Assembly: GCA_025175895.1 (NCBI GenBank)
Contig: CM045989.1
Coordinates: 131,825,272 to 131,889,271 of the forward strand
DNA: 64,000 bases
Direction of reading: 5' to 3'
Source of the DNA: Wurfbainia villosa
Taxonomy: Eukaryota; Streptophyta; Magnoliopsida; Zingiberales; Zingiberaceae
Part shown: positions 57,390 to 64,000 of the stretch, one piece after another
Numbering within the stretch: position 1 is the first letter of the stretch
Layout: each line of letters starts with the position of its first letter
Notes under the pieces: generated by a model
Databases searched by the model: none
Told to the model about the DNA's origin: nothing
What the model saw: only the letters and a program-made list of their open reading frames with translations
Program-made: the position numbers and the translations under genes

Positions 57390-58739
57390 TTTTCCACCAT
57401 TGGATTAGAACCAAATCGATTTGGTTCATCCATCATGTCTTCATAAGACTCGGCCCATCCTCGCTTCCGTTGCGACTGAAATAATTTTATGCTCGCTCTT
57501 TGTTTGGTCTAACCAAACCAAGTCTCTCTCGATCTGAGAATCCTATTCTCAAGCTCGTTTTAAATCTTTCGGATAACACTCGTAGCGTATGTGACCAAAT
57601 AGGTTCCCGATTTATGTTGGTTGTCTATAATTAACCATTAATTATAGAACGATCATGAGTGATACCTAGTAGTACATCATAATCCCCAATTAATCGAAAA
57701 ATCAACGGTTGATCCCAGAACGCTTCTGAAACCCTTCAACAGCTACAGTGAATCATGCCCTGTCCCCTTCACTCATCTTATACCCACTTAGTTCAAGACA
57801 TGGTCTATTGTGTTAGTCTCCACTAGGCTGACTATGTCACACCTAGCCTAAGTATTACTTCCTCGTCCTTCGAATTCTAGTTACTGCATATGTATCCAAG
57901 AGTACCATACTCTAAACATATAATGCTTTGGCCAAAGACTTTAGTAATAATCCGACGAGAGGTCATAGAGTATACATCTCCTTGCAAGGAGTGGTGAACC
58001 CTCTGTAGGCTATTCAAACATCTTCGGACATTTTGACTTATACCCAATCATCCTGGGTCTACATCTCCTCGGAGATGCTTGCTTAAGATGTCAAAGCATT
58101 AGTTTTCATGACCAAGATGACTTGAATACCGCAAGTTAAAGGAACATCGCACTTAAGTTCCAGTAAAAACTTCATTGACATATCCATATATGCAGAGAAC
58201 CATATGAAGTCTTACAGCTAGTCACTCCAATGAACTAGTTACCATAACTAGCATCCACAATTAACTCCGGACATCCCAATTTCTCCAGCCAGTGAGGAAC
58301 AACTGCTTGGATAAACTAAGGAGAATAACTCATGCTAGTCTCAACAGAATTGATGGTGTCCGAATACATTAATTCATCGACTAGGGATAATTCTAATACA
58401 TCACAATTACACATGTAAAGATACTCACTAGTTGTGATCCAATCACAAATTCTCTCATGCTGTGAATCGTATTGCGGATATTCAGTAAATGAGTTTAAGA
58501 TCCAATTAAATACATGAAAATATGTATACTCAAATAGTGAATCTTCATTTATCAAATAAATGGTACAACCATAAGGCGATTGCCTTAGGACATCTCTCAT
58601 ATTTCACTAACAAGGAATCCTCCTTTGAGGATAAAGTTAGGAAGTGATCTGACTATGGGTCCAACTTGGGCATCAAGTTCGAGATCAAACAATACTACTT
58701 GTTTATTGGTTTGTTTTCCTATGTTAACTTTGTGTTACA

Positions 58740-59537
58740 GGTTTCTAAGTGCCTTGGTGAAGTGTAGACGACTGGAAGTCTAGGCGACTAGAAATGGTCC
58801 AAGCGACTCAAGTACAAAAATGGCCAAGTTGGACTTGAGGAGCTTGGGACGAAACCAGGCAACCTAGGAGACACAGATGGCAGGTGAGTCGATGCGACTA
58901 GATTAGTCCAGGTGATTGGGGCATAAATACCAAAAAAGTCTCAATGCGGATAAGGCTAACCTTGAGGCGACTAGACTAGGTTCAAGTGACTTGGAGGACT
59001 GAGTTGCCTTTTCAACAGTCCAACCTGGAGGCACTTGGAGGGCTTTACAAGCGTATGGAAAAGTCCTATAAAAATAGGGTTTGACCAACCTCAAGGAGAT
59101 AACTCACTATTCATCTCTCTAGTGCTATGCCTAATTCTCATAGTCCAAAAGGCTTCGTTCCAACAATCGAGCTACTTTGTCCATCCTACATTTTGTTGAT
59201 ATAATCTATATTTTATTTTGTATTTGAGCTTAAACTTTTGGAGGAAGGCAGGATGTTGATGTTATTGTACCCTCATAATCTTGTATTCGCTTACTCTCCG
59301 AGTTCGAAAGTTTTCGAATCGGAGAGATCTTTTAGTTGATTGTCCATCAAGATAACCCTAGAAGGGTTACGGGCCTTGGAGTATTAATCCAACAGGAATT
59401 GTGAACCAAGTAAATACTCTTGTGTATCTTATTTTCCACTGCATAACTTTGAAAAGATTAAAAAAGGTTTTAAAAGAAAATATATATTTTTTAAATTACC
59501 TAGATTCACCCCCTATCTCAATCTATTCTATCCAATA
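58740..59537 (+). repeat. copy D 3' LTR, right part
   Basis: Contains repeated GGCGACTAGA / AAGCGACTC motifs, a TATA box CCTATAAAAATAGGG at 59065-59079, a TCCGAGTTCGAAAG inverted motif, and the LTR end near 59537 (TCCAATA for the usual CCAACA). The same LTR family recurs inverted at 62745-63742. Confidence 0.78.
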
Positions 59538-60079
59538 GGAATGTTATAATTTGAATACTCAAATACATCAAAAATCCTCTTGGTTAGGGATTATTATTCC
59601 CTTCTAAAAATAGTTTAATTTTGAGAGTCTTTTGTGATTGAGGAGGTTGTCATTCTACAAGAGGATATTGCATTTTTCTTGAAGATTTATATCATGGAAA
59701 TTGAAGAAGTAAGCCAACATTTCTAAATCATTAGCCGAGGTCGAATATCGATCTATGACTAACACATATTTAGAGGTAACTTGGTTGTGTTATATAGTCA
59801 ATGATTTAAAGGTCTCTTAGACAACTCCTATACCATTATTATGTGACAATCAAGTAACTTTGCATATTACAATGAATTATGTCTTTCATGAACGCATGAA
59901 GCATATTGAAAGAGACTGTTATATAATATGAGAAAAAAAATGCAAATTGAAATGATTAAATCTTATTTTGTACATTCATACTGAATGATTACTAATATAT
60001 TTACAAAAGCCCTAGGAAAGGATCAATTTTGTGAATATGCACAACAAGTTGAGATTTCATGACATTCACTCTTCCATAC
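59538..60079 (+). pseudogene. pol: copia RNase H, right half of the split element
   Basis: Degenerate: ILKYIKNPLG, GLLFPSKNSLILRVFCD, GGCHSTRGYCIFLED, TYLEVTWLCYIVNDL, PIPLLCDNQVTLHI, YVFHERMKHIERDC and LRFHDIHSS, the conserved order of the copia RT/RNase H C-terminus. It continues the RT at 32340-33130. Several stops. Confidence 0.85.
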
Positions 60080-60088
60080 GAGGGGGAG
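60080..60088 (+). promoter_or_regulatory. polypurine tract of the split copia
   Basis: GAGGGGGAG right before a short LTR, after the RNase H end. Confidence 0.8.
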
Positions 60089-60276
60089 TATTAGAAAACA
60101 TTTTATATTAATCTTTTCTATTTTTCTATATTAATTAACTTTTTCTACTTTTATTTATTAAGTCTTATAAAAAGAGGATTATATCCTCTAAATCTAGACT
60201 TAGTCTATTATTGATGTAGATATGTTAAACATTGTTGATAAAATAAAATTATTCAATTCCTCCAAAATTTTAAACA
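60089..60276 (+). repeat. short 3' LTR of the split copia
   Basis: About 188 bp, TATTAGAAAACA to TTTTAAACA, with a TATA box TTATAAAAAG at 60165-60174. Short LTRs with a TGTTAGAAAA-type start are common in copia. The end is inferred from the CA. Confidence 0.65.
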
Positions 60277-60444
60277 TTATTGCAAGAAGAGATTGAGAGG
60301 ATGCCACATTTGCAACGATCTTGCAACAACACACAAGCATGATAACTTTTTTTTTTCCCTTTCACTTGTGATGTTAGAATCAAATATACAATTGTTCAAG
60401 CAAAGATGGCCAACTTTTCTATCATTCATGGGGCTTGAAGCTCT
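60277..60444. other. flanking DNA, nothing recognised
   Basis: AT-rich sequence between the short LTR and the SINE. It ends with the SINE target duplication CTTGAAGCTCT (60434-60444). Confidence 0.5.
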
Positions 60445-60723
60445 TCCCCAGGGCATGGCGCGATGGTAAAATTAAAGATTGATTTTTCAATGAATCATGA
60501 ATCAAATCCCAATTGCAACTTCTGCCTGACAAGTGGGAGGAGACTTTGGATGTCGAAAAGCCTTGGTAGAACCATGTGTACTTCCTGCAGGATTTACTTA
60601 GTGTGCATATGTGAAATTGGATACTCACCTCCAAGACTAGTTGGAGTTGCTGTTAAGGTTGATGTCCCCCTCTGGACGAGAAATCATTTTGAATATCTTG
60701 ATTATTAAAAAAAAAAAAAGAGC
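60445..60723 (+). mobile_element. tRNA-derived SINE with target-site duplication
   Basis: 279 bp with an A-box-like TGGCGCGATGGT at 60456-60467, a degenerate B box (TGAATCAAATCCC, about 60498-60510), a body without ORF, and an A13 tail (60707-60719). CTTGAAGCTCT occurs on both sides (60434-60444 and 60724-60734), the expected mark of LINE-mediated insertion. The family is not identified. Confidence 0.85.
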
Positions 60724-62330
60724 CTTGAAGCTCTCATTGTAATGAGAAGGGCTAGATTCCATGAAAGAGGAAAGAGATCTCATTGCTCCAACCAATAAGA
60801 GGGAGAGGGGGCCGAAAACAAGGGGTTGGTAACCAGGGGTGACCACCACGGCCAGGGCTATATCATGTCTCACGCATGATACTCGAAGTTATTTTTTAGA
60901 TACATAATGTTTTTGTTTGATCTCCAATTTTCACAAAGACCGACCAATCAATTGAAAATTGAAAGGTAGACCAATCCACTAAAATATTATTGTTAGAGTT
61001 TAACATCCATTTTAGCTAGCCAAGTAGTTGATTAATAAGGGTTTTCAACCAATTGAAGAACTTGACTAGTCTTTTCTAAGTGAATGTTGGATCTCTTGGT
61101 GTAAAAATTCTTGAAAAGTTATTGTCGTATGATCTAAATATTACGGATTTGAATTGCAAAAATAACTTTTTATAAAGTACGATGACATTGCATATAATAA
61201 ACTCTTCTATGAAATTTCGTATTGATTAATTGAAATTTTGTATACTAGACTACTTTTAGAAGGCTTCATCTAAATCAAGCTTTTGATAATCACTTTTTCT
61301 CCTTGATTTTTTTCATGCAGCTCTAAGGAAATTAATTGATATATATTTCTGTTATCAATATCTATTATAATCATTGTCTAGGTGATCTCTAGTAAGCTAG
61401 CCTAGGAGGACTTTAGTAAGGTGCAACAAGACAATCCATATTCATCATGGGTGGAGGATATCCATCTCAATGATTAAGATCAAGGGTTTTTCAACTTATG
61501 GCAATCCTAGTTAAGGGTTATATTAAGTAATTAGCTTGTCATTGTAAGGGTTCTAACAATGCATCATTCATGAGCCCTTTTGTAAAATCCTCTCATGTCA
61601 AAGAATGAGATCACGTTAATCAATTCTTAAATGTCGAAACACATCTAACAAAAAATAATAAAAATCCATGCGTCTATCATGCCAAGCCAGTCAAATATAG
61701 TTGGCTTGACCCACTTGACAAGCTAACTTTAAGTCATAACTGGTTCCTTGAGCTATGCTTTGTTTAGTTGAAGATCAACCAAACTAAAATGGGAGGCACG
61801 ATTATCCCTTCATCTATTCTCAGCTTTATTATAGTTTTGTTGTCTTCTATTGCTGTGACGGGCTCTATGTTTAGATGATATGTATCTCCATAGATAAAAT
61901 CGGATGGTTAGCACAGTACAAATTTATACTAAGTGAACAAGGATCAATCCTCTGTGTCCACAAGAGTGGATACCCTCCACTGTGCTAAGCGTCTGCATAA
62001 CTAAAAGTTGATCATAATTTATCTTCCTTCATCTAGTTGTGAGGTCGGCAACGAAGGACACCTGTGATGAACATATTACCTTTTACACCAAATATGATCT
62101 TGGTTCAAAAATAACCCAATGGTCCTAAATCAATTGGTCAGTCCATTTGGTCATGAATCACATTACGCTCTTGGTTCAACTCAATTTTACTGACACTAAG
62201 TTGACTAACTAGATTCACAAACTAAGAACCCTTCAATAGCTCATTTCACAGTGCCACCCAAACTGTGGGACACATGAAGCGCAATGCCATCTATAACATC
62301 TAGCAACAACTCATATTATGAGTTCCACAG
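60724..62330. other. AT-rich intergenic DNA, no gene seen
   Basis: Both strands read without a convincing ORF or TE domain. Minor feature: an inverted repeat TTAGCACAGT (61908-61917) / ACTGTGCTAA (61979-61988). Confidence 0.5.
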
Positions 62331-62420
62331 GGTGTGATGCAGTAGTAAAGCACTTAAGATATTAAAAGAATTATGATTTGAATCTCACCAAGGACAAATA
62401 TTTTGGAGGTTGACCTTTAA
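62331..62420 (+). mobile_element. SINE-like fragment
   Basis: GTGTGATGCAGTAGTAAAG followed ~30 bp later by GATTTGAATCTCACC has the A-box/B-box spacing of plant tRNA-derived SINEs. No clear tail or TSD, so probably truncated. Confidence 0.5.
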
Positions 62421-62744
62421 AATAAAAAATAAAAAATAACACATATTAACTAAAGAAAGATGCTCTCAAAAATAAATTTAGCTAATAATTCTCTTAATTT
62501 AATAAATAAACTTGTATCTATACTTTTAATGGATGATGAAAATCTAGAGAATTATATTTGAGAATGTTTGATCCCAAATTCCATTGAGTACATTGTTTCG
62601 ATGTATCACTTTAACGATCCATAATCACTGTCCGATTGAAATTTATACGAGACACTGCGATACTTACATTTTGTCTGTATTTCTTCGAAGAAAAAAATGA
62701 CTTTCTCAAAATGTTTAATAAAAATAGATAATTTTAAAGGTAAA
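62421..62744. other. AT-rich spacer, nothing recognised
   Basis: No ORF or repeat unit identified between the SINE-like fragment and the LTR. Confidence 0.45.
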
Positions 62745-63742
62745 ATTGGATCGATGCGAGCGAGAGAGGGAATGTGAATCTCAGTAAAATAAATTTTCTT
62801 TTAAAATCTTTTTTTCTTTTCCTAAATCAAAATGCACAACAAAAAAAAATAAATAAAGAATACAAGGGAACTTTAACTAGTTCATATAATTCTCATCGGA
62901 TTGTTACTCCAAGGCAGTAATCCATCCTTGGGATTACCTTGATGGGTAAATCACTAAGCTCTCTAATTTGAAAAACTTTTTGAATAAGGAGAGAGATCAT
63001 TTACAAAAATAGGAAATAGGTAACACACTATCTTCCCTTAAGAGATATATAAGTACAACAATAAAAATGAAATACAAATCTATTATATCGACATCGAGAA
63101 GAATGAATGATGTTGCTTGGAGGGTGTTAGAAATGAAAAATGCGACTGATGAACTCTAAGAATGGGAGAATGAGGGTGTAACACTGAATTATGTGGTCTG
63201 AGATGATTGTCTCAAGGATGCTCAAATTCTACTTTTATAAATCTTCTCCAAGCGCCTTGATAACCTTCTGGGCATCTCCAGTTTGGCCTGTTGAAATGGA
63301 AGTTAAGCTCTTCTAGGCACATGGATTCTTTCCGATGCCTCTAACTCAACCTTATCTACTCTAATATTTTTCTAGTAAATTTCTAATTTGGTCGACCATA
63401 TCCTTCCTACGCCTGGCCTAATCGCCATCTCGTGGCTCCTCAATTATAACTTGCTCAAATATGCACTTAGGTTGCTCGGACTCCCGGTCGTCTAGATCGA
63501 CTCAAGGCGTCTGGATTCTTGTATCAAAAAGTTAACATAAAAAACAAAATAATACCAATTGGGCAATTAAGTTACTTAACTATCCGATCTCGACTTTAGA
63601 ATCCAAGTTTGACCCTTAGTGGAATTGTTGCCTAAGTCTGTCCTCATACAGAGGACTCGTCTTTGCCACTCCACTCTTGGATCTTACTTGACTAAATATC
63701 TAGTCTATCTAACCTATTTGGTATTCCTTTGCTTGACATATG
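62745..63742 (-). repeat. LTR of the copy D type, minus orientation
   Basis: Read on minus, the left end gives GATTCACATTCCCTCTC...ATCGATCCAA, and 62890-62995 parallels copy D's LTR (CCTTGGAGTAACAATCC and TTCAAAAAGTTTTTCAAATT). A TATA box on minus lies at plus 63233-63242. It is interrupted at 63743 by another LTR. Confidence 0.65.
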
Positions 63743-64000
63743 TGTTGGTGCAATCGACCTCAAGTCAAGGTTGACTAAGCTTGAGTTGGGCTCGAGTTGA
63801 GTTTCAATATTTGATAATATAATCAGAGATAAAGGATAGGATTAGGGAGATTGTTGGTGCAATCAACCTCAAGTCAAGGTTGACCAAGCTCGAGTGAGAC
63901 TCGAGTTAGAGTCGAGTTTCGATGTATGAATGACAATATGACTATGGGACATTCGTAATCATATGAAGTTTAGTGTGAAATCCAACTAGGAGTTGGAGAG
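63743..64000 (+). repeat. start of another LTR with duplicated first segment, cut by window end
   Basis: TGTTGGTGCAATCGACCTC starts at 63743 and again, slightly changed, at 63852 after GGGAGAT. This repeats the arrangement of copy B's LTRs, with a longer period (109 against 88 bp). An AAATCCAACTAGGAGTTGG unit near 63978 resembles the first unit of the U3 array. Confidence 0.75.

Larger units (their letters stand above)
38774..58739 (-). repeat. solo LTR 'X' (about 2.4 kb) with 17.6 kb inserted in it
   Basis: Read on minus it starts TGTAACACAAAG at 58739 and ends CCCAGCA at 38774. Removing copy E (39800-57384) leaves about 2.37 kb. A TATA box, CTCTATAAAAATA on minus (plus 39625-39637), divides a ~1.5-kb U3 from a ~0.85-kb transcribed part. 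No PBS, PPT or interior is seen, so it is probably a solo LTR. Its short open frames (58600-58316 minus, 39234-39620) match nothing I know. TSD not resolved: GAATC on one side, GGTTT on the other. Confidence 0.65.
33131..59537 (+). mobile_element. copy D: copia-derived element with gag and an additional ORF
   Basis: The left end is a truncated 5' LTR (to 33284) followed by a PBS-like TTGGTATTAGAA. Gag (33475-34978), a noncoding stretch with its own TATA box, an additional ORF (36113-37368), a PPT (38394-38407) and a 3' LTR (38408-38773 plus 58740-59537) follow. The two LTR ends share GAACCAAGTAAATA and the GATTCACCCCC...CTCAATCTATTC block. No protease, integrase or RT is seen, so it is non-autonomous. 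It sits inside an older copia. The 5' LTR and adjoining host sequence are deleted, so no TSD can be read. Its 3' LTR holds 20 kb of later insertions. Confidence 0.8.

Noticed and set aside
58316..58600. Minus-strand ORF of 94 codons
   Set aside because: It is inside the U3 part of LTR X with no recognisable domain; probably chance.
61908..61988. Inverted repeat TTAGCACAGT / ACTGTGCTAA as a MITE
   Set aside because: Only 10-bp arms, with no flanking TSD found; could be chance.

Overview
The window is retrotransposon-dense plant nuclear DNA. I find no host gene, rRNA, tRNA gene or CRISPR array. Nearly every base from 1 to 60276 belongs to LTR retrotransposons inserted into one another. The evidence is plant-type primer-binding sites (TGGTATCAGAGC, initiator Met-tRNA), purine-rich tracts, TG..CA long terminal repeats (LTRs), 5-bp target-site duplications (TSDs) and decayed Ty1/copia and Ty3/gypsy proteins. 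This fits intergenic or pericentromeric DNA of a large-genome flowering plant. A monocot is a guess; the species cannot be told from the sequence.

First nest (1-30819). A gag-only copia element, copy A (4659-30819, + strand), has received four insertions. They are a SIRE-like autonomous copia on the minus strand (1-4658, cut by the window edge), an 11-kb long-LTR non-autonomous gypsy derivative, LARD1 (5825-16733, TSD AAAAT), a solo LTR (18510-20065), and a second gag-only element, copy B (21819-29932, TSD AACTG). Copy B itself carries a solo LTR (25650-26692, TSD GGTAT). The SIRE-like element carries hairpin (fold-back) elements at 2880-3508.

Second nest (30820-60276). An old minus-strand LTR fragment (30820-32158) abuts a copia whose reverse transcriptase lies at 32340-33130. 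The RNase H, purine tract and 3' LTR of that copia lie 26 kb away at 59538-60276. Between them sits copy D, with a gag and an extra ORF (33130-59537). Its 3' LTR holds a solo LTR 'X' (38774-58739), which holds gag-only copy E (39800-57384, TSD GTTTA), which holds LARD2 (44817-55894, TSD GATGG). That is five levels.

Right flank (60277-64000). AT-rich DNA with a SINE bounded by an 11-bp TSD, a second SINE-like fragment, a minus-strand LTR of the copy D type, and the start of another LTR that runs out of the window.

How the parts work: copies A, B and E form one family that encodes only a Gag-like protein (two CCHC knuckles, a coiled coil, a basic repeat tail) and stops where protease should begin. 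The LARDs share the same ruined pol in both copies. Both families must therefore have used reverse transcriptase and integrase from other elements. Their LTRs carry unusual regular arrays: CAGTCGACTG palindromes next to a TATA-like box, CCAAG/CTTGG repeats, and CCACT/AGTGG stem-loops. These arrays, the gag-only design, the duplicated LTR start of copy B and the additional ORF of copy D are the most interesting signals.
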